Shown here piece by piece: positions 1 through 5,237 of a stretch of DNA of 5,351 bases (position 1 is the stretch's first letter; each line of letters opens with the position of its first letter). Both the position numbers and the translations under genes were made by a program. The notes beneath the pieces are model-generated. The model saw only the letters and a program-made list of their open reading frames with translations. It did no database searches and was not told the DNA's origin. Source of the DNA: CAZCWX01 sp964502465 (GTDB lineage Bacteria; Desulfobacterota; Binatia; Bin18); contig CAZCWX010000439.1 in NCBI GenBank assembly GCA_964502465.1, positions 1 to 5,351 on the forward strand, given 5' to 3'.

Positions 1-1281
1 GGGGAGGCGTTGATTGCTCGTGCCGAACTAGAAGATGAACAGGGAGTCCTCCAGGTCGAGATCGGTGATGAGATCGAGGCGACCGTTGTTGCAACCGATA
101 CCGAAGTCCGCCTGTCACGCAAGCTGCTACGGGGGCTCCAAGCCCGTGAGCAGCTGGAAATGGCGTTAGCGACCAGCCTGCCAGTGGAGGGGAAAGTGAC
201 AGCCGTGGTCAAGGGTGGGTACGAAGTCATGGTCGCTGGACTCCGTGCCTTTTGTCCGTTTTCGCAGATCGACGCGCGTCGCCCAGAATCTTCTGATGTG
301 TACCTCAACCAGGTGCTCGAGTTTCGTGTCACCCGCTATGCGGAGAACGGACGCAACATTGTCCTCTCCCGTCGCCAACTGCTTGAAGAGCAAGCGGCAA
401 AAGCGGCTGAAGACACGCGCAGAAAAATTGTGCCTGATGCCATACTGCCAGGCACCGTCTCTTCGCTAACGGATTTTGGCGCGTTCGTTGACCTGGGCGG
501 CGTGCAAGGCCTCATCCATATTTCTGAGCTGTCCCATTCGCGAGTGGTCAAACCGACCGATCTCCTGCATGTGGGTGATGTGGTCACCGTCAAAGTGCTG
601 AAGGTTGACGAGAAAACTGGGAAAGTAGCCCTGAGCCTGAAGGCACTGGAAGGCGATCCCTGGGCTGCAGTGCCAGACCAGTTACGCGAGCGGCAGATTG
701 TGCGTGGACCAATCGTGCGGATGATGGACTTCGGCGTCTTTGTTGAGCTCCTGCCAGGGGTGGATGGCCTGCTGCACCTGAGCGAAATTCCCCGGAGCCA
801 ACAGAGTGCAGTCAAAGACGCGGCAGCGTCGCAGGAAGAGATTTCGGTGATGATCCTCGACGTCGACCTGAACAAGCGTCGGATCGCCCTGGCGCTGGCT
901 CCTGAAGGACTCTCTCCAGGTGAGCAGGTGGCCGATACCCCGCTGACAGTTGGTGCACTGTTGACCGGGACAGTGGATCGGGTTGAACAGTTTGGCGTCT
1001 TTGTCCGTGTTGGCCCCGGGCAAGTCGGGTTAATTCCGAATGCTGAGATGGGCACTGCGCGTGGGACCGATCATCAGAAAGAATTTACTCCGGGCACCGA
1101 GGTGAAAGTGGTGGTGCTGGCGATCGAAGAAGGCGGGAAACGTATCCGCCTCTCCCGGGCGAAGGCGTTCGAACGTGAGGAAAAAGCCGAAACCCAATCG
1201 TATCTCGGCAACGCAGCGCAGAAGAGCAAAGGGTTTGGGACGACTCTGGGAGATTTGCTCAAGCAGCAGCAGAAAAAATAG
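1..1281 (+). CDS. S1 RNA-binding domain protein (ribosomal protein S1 or paralogue), 5' end missing
   Basis: The frame is open from base 1 (Gly-Glu-Ala-Leu-Ile-Ala-Arg) to TAG at 1279-1281. The TTG at 10 is not a credible start because the frame opens in the middle of an S1 (OB-fold) domain, so the gene begins left of the window. Counting from the first visible codon, I see a partial S1 domain (about 1-45), a divergent one (about 60-125), and three canonical ones at about 148-214 (DFGAFVDLGGVQGLIHISEL), 230-300 (DFGVFVELLPGVDGLLHLSE) and 320-388 (QFGVFVRVGPGQVGLIPNAE). Each canonical copy ends in the usual V-x-L-S/A-L/R strand. A charged tail ends in GFGTTLGDLLKQQQKK, a type of ending I associate with S1 proteins of deltaproteobacterial relatives. 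Such proteins bind single-stranded mRNA and help load it on the 30S subunit. A non-ribosomal S1-repeat RNA-binding paralogue is possible because the N-terminus is not visible. It converges on the amidohydrolase across a repeat-filled spacer. Confidence 0.92.
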   Translation, partial: GEALIARAELEDEQGVLQVEIGDEIEATVVATDTEVRLSRKLLRGLQAREQLEMALATSLPVEGKVTAVVKGGYEVMVAGLRAFCPFSQIDARRPESSDVYLNQVLEFRVTRYAENGRNIVLSRRQLLEEQAAKAAEDTRRKIVPDAILPGTVSSLTDFGAFVDLGGVQGLIHISELSHSRVVKPTDLLHVGDVVTVKVLKVDEKTGKVALSLKALEGDPWAAVPDQLRERQIVRGPIVRMMDFGVFVELLPGVDGLLHLSEIPRSQQSAVKDAAASQEEISVMILDVDLNKRRIALALAPEGLSPGEQVADTPLTVGALLTGTVDRVEQFGVFVRVGPGQVGLIPNAEMGTARGTDHQKEFTPGTEVKVVVLAIEEGGKRIRLSRAKAFEREEKAETQSYLGNAAQKSKGFGTTLGDLLKQQQKK

Positions 1282-1294
1282 GTGACAGACCAGG

Positions 1295-1360
1295 GGCTAG
1301 AGGCTTGAAAGAAGGCTACAGGCTCTAGGCTTAAGGCTAAAGGGAGAAGAGATATCCCTA
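1295..1360 (+). repeat. GGCTNNA heptad array; half-copy of the palindromic element at 5154-5237
   Basis: The block contains six 7-base units of form GGCTNNA (GGCTAGA, GGCTTGA, a 5-base interruption, then GGCTACA, GGCTCTA, GGCTTAA and GGCTAAA), followed by GGGAGAAGAGATATCCCTA. Bases 1313-1360 match the reverse complement of 5182-5229 at 46 of 48 positions by hand alignment, with differences at 1323 and 1352. The second arm that would complete the palindrome is missing: after 1360 the sequence diverges. It begins 13 bases after the S1 stop codon. The function is unknown; it resembles REP-like or short tandem heptamer intergenic repeats. Confidence 0.85.
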
Positions 1361-1400
1361 AGGACTGTGAGACAAAAGCCTTGGACGAAACTTGAGGAGC

Positions 1401-1427
1401 CCCTTCGACTAGGCTCAGGGCAGGCTC
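1401..1427. repeat. CTTCGAC...GGCTCAGGGCAGGCT dispersed intergenic repeat
   Basis: The block CCCTTCGACTAGGCTCAGGG followed by CAGGCTC resembles a short element that I recognise as recurring between genes in many environmental bacterial genomes, where its spurious translations read like PEPSRR or LRLGSGQA. AGGCTC occurs twice within it. Identification is from memory of the motif, because only one copy is present here. Confidence 0.55.
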
Positions 1428-1434
1428 CGGCGAG

Positions 1435-1467
1435 GAAGCAATCTCTTTTGCGGGCAAAGATTGCTTC
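1435..1467. repeat. GAAGCAATCT hairpin
   Basis: The perfect 10-base arms GAAGCAATCT (1435-1444) and AGATTGCTTC (1458-1467) continue inward, after a 3-base bulge on the left arm, with TTG/CAA closing a CGGG loop. No T-run follows on either strand, so a classical intrinsic terminator is not supported. The arm sequence is like the GATTGCTTCG repeat found between genes in many bacteria. Confidence 0.7.
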
Positions 1468-1517
1468 GCTGCTCAGAAACAAAATTCCCGACCCGTGTCG
1501 CACGCTCGTGGCAGCCC

Positions 1518-1595
1518 GTCATTCCGGGCAAGGCCGCAGGCCGCGACCCGGAATCCAGGAGCCAAAGACTGGATGCCCGCCTGCGCGGGCATGAC
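1518..1595. repeat. GTCATTCC...GGCATGAC double-hairpin palindromic repeat
   Basis: The outer arms GTCAT (1518-1522) and ATGAC (1591-1595) enclose two adjacent hairpins. The first has perfect arms ATTCCGGG (1521-1528) and CCCGGAAT (1547-1554). The second has ATGCCCGC (1573-1580) and GCGGGCAT (1585-1592) around a CTGC loop. The middle also pairs, AATCCAG (1552-1558) being near-complementary to CTGGATG (1569-1575). This is a form of a very widespread bacterial intergenic palindrome whose minus-strand translation reads CPRRRASS. Lying between convergent genes, it could act as a two-way transcription barrier; that role is inferred. Confidence 0.75.
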
Positions 1596-1630
1596 ACGCT
1601 CCGGCCCTGCAAAATCATTGCGACGAAACA

Positions 1631-2755
1631 CTAAAGCCGGTAGGCTCTGGTCGCGTTGTCGCCGATGATATTTTGCTGATCGGCAGGCGACATGGTCGCA
1701 ATACCCTTCTTGAGTTGTTTGAGTGCCCCAGGGAAGCCGTCAAAGTGGGGGAAATCGCTCGACCAGAAGAACTTATCCGAGCCCCAGCGCTCGCTGGCGG
1801 CGGGAATCATGCTCTCATCCACGTCCGCCCCGACCCACACTTGTCGCCGAAAGTATTCGCCCGGCGGCCGCTTACAGCCCGTCATGAACCCGCTGTGCTC
1901 CCACTTGCTGTCCATTCGTTCAATGAAGTGCGGCACCCAGCCTGCGCCAACCTCCAGGCAGAGCAGCTTGAGGTGCGGAAAGCGCTCCAACGTGCCCCCT
2001 TCAAAAAAACTGACAAAAGACCCCTGAATGTCGAACCCCAACGTGACCGACAAGTAGTAGAACGGAGAGCCTTGAAGCGTGGGGTGATTGTACCATTGAC
2101 TCCCATGGTAGTTTGGGCGGGCGATGACATGCAGGCCAACTGGAATATCCAGGTCCTGAGCGACCGCCCAGAAAGGATCATAGTAGGTATCGCCGTAGGC
2201 CTTGCCATTGGCTGGCCAGGGAGTCAGCATCACCCCCTTTGCTCCTTTCTTGGCCACCCGTTTCAGTTCTGCCACAGCCCGCTCAACGTCCATGAGAGAG
2301 ATGTGGGCGACAGCATAGAGTCGGTCAGGGTAGGGGCGACAGAATTCTTCAGTAATCCAATCGTTGTAGACCCGGCAATAGGCCATAGCGAGGTCTGGAT
2401 CGTTCACCTCCCCTTCCCACAGCAGGCCGAGTGTTGGGTAAAGCACGGCGGCGCCGATTCCTTCTTCGTCTAGCCATTTAACACGAGCATGCGGCTCATA
2501 GGCTGCCCGCGGGCCGTCCATATAGCCGAACTCGTTAGAGAACGCCACTTCTCCGGGCTGACCAAAGGCGGCGGCAATACCCAGCCCACGCCCAATGTCA
2601 GAAAAATGTCCGTCAACGAGTAACGACTCGGCGCCATTCTCGTCACGAGCGAGCCCAAGAGCACGGGCTTTAAACTTGGTTTCGATATTCTTCTGCCACA
2701 AATCAGGTGGCTCCAGGATGTGACCATCCGCATCAACGCTTCGTCCAAGGTGCAT
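1631..2755 (-). CDS. amidohydrolase-2 family metal-dependent hydrolase
   Basis: This encodes a 374-residue TIM-barrel hydrolase of the amidohydrolase-2 superfamily (related to ACMSD and gamma-resorcylate decarboxylase), probably cytoplasmic; no signal peptide is seen. The N-terminal metal motif is VDADGHILEP (Asp10, His12), an Asp-x-His version of the usual His-x-His. Other likely ligands or catalytic residues are His209 (IPVGLHV), Glu268 in CLEVGAGWVPHFIERMD, and Asp334 in WSSDFPHFDGFPG. It ends with the family-typical DNATRAYRL. Family members hydrolyse or decarboxylate small organic, often aromatic, substrates; the substrate here cannot be read. The frame stays open upstream to 3082, but there it overlaps rpe antiparallel in meaning and reads through a repeat, so those codons are not protein. 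The ATG at 2753-2755 is chosen because AAAGGAGGG sits six bases before it. It lies 64 bases downstream of rpe on the same strand, so one transcript is likely. Confidence 0.93.
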   Translation of the reverse strand: MHLGRSVDADGHILEPPDLWQKNIETKFKARALGLARDENGAESLLVDGHFSDIGRGLGIAAAFGQPGEVAFSNEFGYMDGPRAAYEPHARVKWLDEEGIGAAVLYPTLGLLWEGEVNDPDLAMAYCRVYNDWITEEFCRPYPDRLYAVAHISLMDVERAVAELKRVAKKGAKGVMLTPWPANGKAYGDTYYDPFWAVAQDLDIPVGLHVIARPNYHGSQWYNHPTLQGSPFYYLSVTLGFDIQGSFVSFFEGGTLERFPHLKLLCLEVGAGWVPHFIERMDSKWEHSGFMTGCKRPPGEYFRRQVWVGADVDESMIPAASERWGSDKFFWSSDFPHFDGFPGALKQLKKGIATMSPADQQNIIGDNATRAYRL

Positions 2756-2761
2756 GATATA

Positions 2762-2770
2762 CCCTCCTTT
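2762..2770 (-). promoter_or_regulatory. strong ribosome binding site of the amidohydrolase
   Basis: On the minus strand, AAAGGAGGG lies six bases before the ATG at 2755. It decides the start: an in-frame ATG 12 codons upstream (2789-2791) has no properly spaced ribosome binding site and would put this one inside the coding sequence. Confidence 0.85.
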
Positions 2771-2797
2771 ATAGGTATTATTGGTTGTCATCCTTTG

Positions 2798-2811
2798 CGA
2801 CTGATGAGTCG
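2798..2811. other. small hairpin between rpe and amidohydrolase
   Basis: CGACT (2798-2802) and AGTCG (2807-2811) flank a GATG loop in the 64-base gap between the two minus-strand genes. The stem is only 5 bp and has no T-run, so it may be chance or a weak processing or attenuation point. Confidence 0.3.
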
Positions 2812-2819
2812 GCGCTTGG

Positions 2820-3518
2820 TCATTCCGCACTCTGCATTCCGCATTCCGCATTTTGTATGCTTGCTCGCAATTGCCGTACTCCCTCGGCTGCTCCACCCAG
2901 GGCACGAAAGACGGCCGACCCAGCCACCAACAGTGTTGCTCCAGCCGCAACCACTCGCGGCGCGGTATGGGGATCAATCCCACCATCGATTTCCAGCCCT
3001 GCGCGTGCCCCGCGCTCGTCCAGCAGGCGACGCAAGCGGCGGACTTTATCCACACTCGAGGCAATGAAACTCTGCCCACCAAAACCGGGGTTCACACTCA
3101 TGAGCAGAACCTGATCGACGTCACTGAGCACCTCTTCGAGGGTAGACAATGGGGTGCTCGGATTCAGCACGACGCCAGCCTGCTTGCCCAAATCCTTAAT
3201 ATGGTGGAGGGTACGATGCAGGTGAGGACACGTTTCCTGGTGGACGAGCAGAATATCGGCACCGGCCCGGGCAAAATCATCGAGATACCGCTCGGGTTCG
3301 ACAATCATCAGGTGCACATCGAGAGGTAAGGACGTACTCTGGCGCACGGCCTCGACGACGAGCGGGCCAATAGTGATATTGGGGACAAAACGACCGTCCA
3401 TCACATCGACGTGGATGCGATCTGCTCCGGCCTGCTCGACTTCTGCCACTTGTTGCCCGAGGCAGCGAAAATCGGCCGACAGGATCGAAGGAAGAATTTG
3501 CACTCTCTGCTGTTGCAC
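2820..3518 (-). CDS. rpe: ribulose-phosphate 3-epimerase
   Basis: This encodes a 232-residue cytoplasmic TIM-barrel enzyme that interconverts D-ribulose 5-phosphate and D-xylulose 5-phosphate in the pentose phosphate and Calvin pathways. The family signatures are in order: ILPSILSADF (Ser11), RIHVDVMDGRFVPNITIGP (His36, Asp38), LDVHLMI (His69), LLMSVNPGFGGQSF (phosphate loop), LEIDGGI (Asp178) and VAGSAVF. His36, Asp38, His69 and Asp178 are the expected metal ligands, with Asp38 and Asp178 as the acid/base pair, so it looks active. The start is GTG at 3516-3518, supported by GAGGT six bases upstream (3525-3529 on the minus strand). The length is near the usual 220-230. The last dozen residues (IQNAECGMQSAE) are read from the intergenic heptad repeat, which also supplies the TGA stop. 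It heads a probable two-gene operon with the amidohydrolase and is divergent from the SagB-type gene. Confidence 0.96.
   Translation of the reverse strand: MQQQRVQILPSILSADFRCLGQQVAEVEQAGADRIHVDVMDGRFVPNITIGPLVVEAVRQSTSLPLDVHLMIVEPERYLDDFARAGADILLVHQETCPHLHRTLHHIKDLGKQAGVVLNPSTPLSTLEEVLSDVDQVLLMSVNPGFGGQSFIASSVDKVRRLRRLLDERGARAGLEIDGGIDPHTAPRVVAAGATLLVAGSAVFRALGGAAEGVRQLRASIQNAECGMQSAE
2821..2855. repeat. CATTCCG heptad array overlapping the 3' end of rpe
   Basis: Five contiguous 7-base units run from 2821 to 2855: CATTCCG at positions 1, 3 and 4, with variants CACTCTG (2) and CATTTTG (5). On the minus strand the units read CGGAATG, giving the familiar spurious peptide NAECGMQ/MRNAEC. I recognise this type of heptamer array as common in bacterial spacers. 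Here it lies inside the coding frame of rpe up to and including the TGA stop. Confidence 0.85.
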
Positions 3519-3614
3519 TGTAGTACCTCATGTTGCAGGAGTATTGCGCTTCGCTCGCATAAACGTAGCATGGTGCTATGACAGCGAACAGGCCCTCATA
3601 AAATGGAGGCAGGT
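3519..3614. promoter_or_regulatory. divergent intergenic region between rpe and the SagB-type gene
   Basis: This 96-base gap must hold or adjoin the promoters of both divergent units. I could not assign a convincing -35/-10 pair on either strand. Visible structure includes the palindrome TAGCA-TGG-TGCTA (3566-3578), a possible operator half-site pair. A direct repeat TGTTGCA starts at 3511 and 3531, two helical turns apart, and overlaps the rpe start. Both could be chance. Confidence 0.4.
3605..3609 (+). promoter_or_regulatory. ribosome binding site of the SagB-type gene
   Basis: GGAGG lies five bases before ATG at 3615-3617. It favours that start over the in-frame ATG at 3603, which overlaps this site and has no Shine-Dalgarno of its own. 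Confidence 0.75.
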
Positions 3615-5156
3615 ATGAGTACGAATCGCGATACCGCGGCGGCATGGACCTATCATAACGGGACCAAGCATTCCTTACATAGCATCCGGAGTAACCGCCA
3701 CTATCTGGATTGGGACAACCAACCGCTGCCCTTTAAGCTCTACTCCACACTCGAGCCACTTCCCTTACCACCTGAGTTCCCGCCTGCCTCTCTGCCAACG
3801 CTCACCGCCATCTCAACCGTTGAAGCGAACAGCGGCACTGAAACCATTCCTGAGGTGCGAGATCTTGCGGCGCTGCTCTTTCTCTCTGCCGGGATCACCA
3901 AACGCCGCACTTACCCGGGCGGGGAGATCTATTTCCGGGCGGCGGCCTGTACCGGTGCGCTCTATCATATTGATCTGTATGTCGTCTGTGGGGACCTTCC
4001 GGGACTCCCAGCTGGAGTGTATCACTTTGGACCGCACGACTTCGCCCTACGCTGCCTGCGCACGGGGGATTATCGTGGCGTTTTGGTCCACGCGAGTGGA
4101 CAGGAGCCAACAATCGAACATGCGCCGGTGACGCTCGTGTGTACCAGTACCTACTGGCGCAATGCCTGGAAATATCAGTCCCGCGCCTACCGGCATTGTT
4201 TTTGGGACACTGGGACGCTTCTGGCAAACACCCTGGCCGCTGCCGCCGCTTTCACCTTGCCTATCCGCGCGATCACCGGCTTTGTCGATGCAGCAGTCAA
4301 CCGGTTGTTGGATCTGGACACTGAACGTGAGGTCGCCCTTGTCCTGGTGCCCCTCGGGCAGACCGCTGGACAGGTTCCTTCCTCTTCACCTGAGGTCGAA
4401 CCGTTGCACTTGCCGACCGCGGCGCTGTCGAAAACTGTCGTCGATTATCCGGCGATCCGCGCGATGCATGCGGCGTCCTCGCTGGGAGATGAGCACGAAG
4501 TCTTGACCTGGCGTGGTGCCACCCTGCCCAGGGCCGAGCAGGTCTCTACCGGGCAGCTTTTTCCGCTTGCACCCTTGGGTGACGCCGAGTTGCCCCAGGC
4601 ATCGTTGGATGAAGTCATACGTCATCGCGGCTCCGCGCGTATCTTTGCGCGCGAGCCGATCTCCTTTGTCCAGCTCTCAACCCTGCTGACTCAGGCCACA
4701 CGAGGCGTCCCTACAGACTTTCTCGACCGTGCTGGCGCAACGCTCACCGACCTCTATCTCATCGTCAATGCCGTCGAGGCTATCCCGAGTGGGGCCTATG
4801 TCTTTCACCGTGACCGCACCGCCCTCGAATTATTGCGTGAGGGCGATTTCCGCCGTGAGGCTGGGCATCTCGGGCTCGGACAAGAACTCCCAGCCGATGC
4901 GAGTGTCAACATATACTGTTTGGCTGAGTTGCCACCAATCTTCGAGCGGTTCGGTAACCGCGGCTACCGTGCAGCCCAACTGGAAGCCGCGATTATCGGG
5001 GGGAAACTCTATCTTGCGGCCTACGGGCAGCGCTTGGGCGCAACCGGGTTGACCTTTTTTGATGATGACGTGACCACGTTTTTCTCGCCGCACGCCGCAG
5101 GAAAGAGCGTCATGTTCCTCACGGCGATTGGGAAACCAGCAAGAAGAAGATTATAG
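3615..5156 (+). CDS. tandem SagB/ThcOx-type nitroreductase-like flavoprotein
   Basis: This encodes a 513-residue soluble protein with two nitroreductase-fold halves. The first half opens with YHNGTKHSLHSIRSNRHYLD and WDNQPLPFKLY (13-43), the signature of the SagB/ThcOx dehydrogenase family. It continues with LLFLSAGITKR (87-97) and CTGALYHIDLYVV (112-124), and ends near YQSRAYRHCFWDTG (187-200). The second half begins near LDEVIRHRGSARIFAREPIS (331-350), with the Arg-x-Ser-x-Arg type FMN-binding pattern, and repeats the first: residues 374-413 (GATLTDLYLIVN, SGAYVF, REGDFR) mirror 114-153 (GALYHIDLYVVC, AGVYHF, RTGDYR), and FGNRGYRAAQLEAA (446-459) mirrors 187-200. Known relatives (SagB, McbC) use FMN to oxidise azolines to azoles in peptide natural products, but many tandem stand-alone members have no known substrate. 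No cyclodehydratase (YcaO) or precursor peptide gene is in this window, so azole synthesis is not supported. The TAG stop is the first three bases of the palindromic element downstream. Confidence 0.9.
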   Translation: MSTNRDTAAAWTYHNGTKHSLHSIRSNRHYLDWDNQPLPFKLYSTLEPLPLPPEFPPASLPTLTAISTVEANSGTETIPEVRDLAALLFLSAGITKRRTYPGGEIYFRAAACTGALYHIDLYVVCGDLPGLPAGVYHFGPHDFALRCLRTGDYRGVLVHASGQEPTIEHAPVTLVCTSTYWRNAWKYQSRAYRHCFWDTGTLLANTLAAAAAFTLPIRAITGFVDAAVNRLLDLDTEREVALVLVPLGQTAGQVPSSSPEVEPLHLPTAALSKTVVDYPAIRAMHAASSLGDEHEVLTWRGATLPRAEQVSTGQLFPLAPLGDAELPQASLDEVIRHRGSARIFAREPISFVQLSTLLTQATRGVPTDFLDRAGATLTDLYLIVNAVEAIPSGAYVFHRDRTALELLREGDFRREAGHLGLGQELPADASVNIYCLAELPPIFERFGNRGYRAAQLEAAIIGGKLYLAAYGQRLGATGLTFFDDDVTTFFSPHAAGKSVMFLTAIGKPARRRL

Positions 5157-5237
5157 GCTGTAAGCCATAGGCTGTAGGCTGTAGGGATACCTCTTCTCCC
5201 TTTAGCCTTAAGCCTATAGCCTGTAGCCTACAGCCTA
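5154..5237. repeat. 84-base heptad palindrome spanning the convergent spacer
   Basis: The element starts TAGGCTGTA (5154-5162) and ends with its exact complement TACAGCCTA (5229-5237). The left arm is built of 7-base units (TAGGCTG, TAAGCCA, TAGGCTG, TAGGCTG, then TAGGG). The right arm, read in reverse, has five units of form NAGGCTN, then AAGGG. The arms differ by one unit, so they pair with slippage around a loop near 5187-5197. Its first TAG is the stop of the SagB-type gene and its last, read on the minus strand, is the stop of the partial amidohydrolase. It probably folds into a strong hairpin in either transcript and could terminate both; no T-run is seen, so termination is inferred. 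Confidence 0.85.

Larger units (their letters stand above)
1282..1630. other. convergent intergenic region packed with dispersed repeats
   Basis: This 349-base spacer separates the 3' ends of the S1 gene (plus) and the amidohydrolase (minus). I see no credible gene. The short open frames here carry peptide runs such as CPRRRASS, CPEPSRR and LRLGSGQAP, which are typical translations of intergenic repeats. It holds four structured blocks, described separately: a heptad array, a CTTCGAC-type repeat, a GAAGCAATCT hairpin and a double hairpin of the GTCATTCC type. None has a clear T-run for an intrinsic terminator, but the hairpins could still stop transcription from both sides. Confidence 0.85.

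Noticed and set aside
336..1055. 239-residue minus-strand open frame across the S1 gene
   Set aside because: It lies opposite clear S1-domain coding sequence, is rich in Ser, Arg, Thr and Pro, and shows no recognisable motif; it is a shadow frame.
1367..1618. Short open frames on both strands in the convergent spacer
   Set aside because: Their translations (LRLGSGQAP, CPRRRASS) are those of common intergenic repeats; no ribosome binding site or family motif.
1282..1630. Possible CRISPR array
   Set aside because: The repeated units are 7 bases long and contiguous, or single palindromes; there are no 25-40 base repeats with regular unique spacers and no cas gene.
2798..2811. CTGATGAG, the first conserved core segment of a hammerhead ribozyme
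   Set aside because: The required GAAA core segment after a second stem is not found nearby and flanking stems do not close; the match is most likely chance.
2756..3082. N-terminal extension of the amidohydrolase frame to an upstream start
   Set aside because: It overlaps rpe in another frame, reads through the CATTCCG array (MRNAEC peptide), and a strong ribosome binding site marks the start at 2755.
3544..3582. Candidate promoter for the SagB-type gene (TTGCGC at 3544 and TATGAC at 3577)
   Set aside because: The spacing between the two hexamers is 27 bases, far from the usual 17, and neither is a close match.
1313..5229. Composite transposon or integron-like unit bounded by the inverted 48-base repeats
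   Set aside because: No transposase, integrase or target-site duplication is seen, and rpe is a housekeeping gene; the pair is better explained as two copies of a dispersed intergenic repeat.
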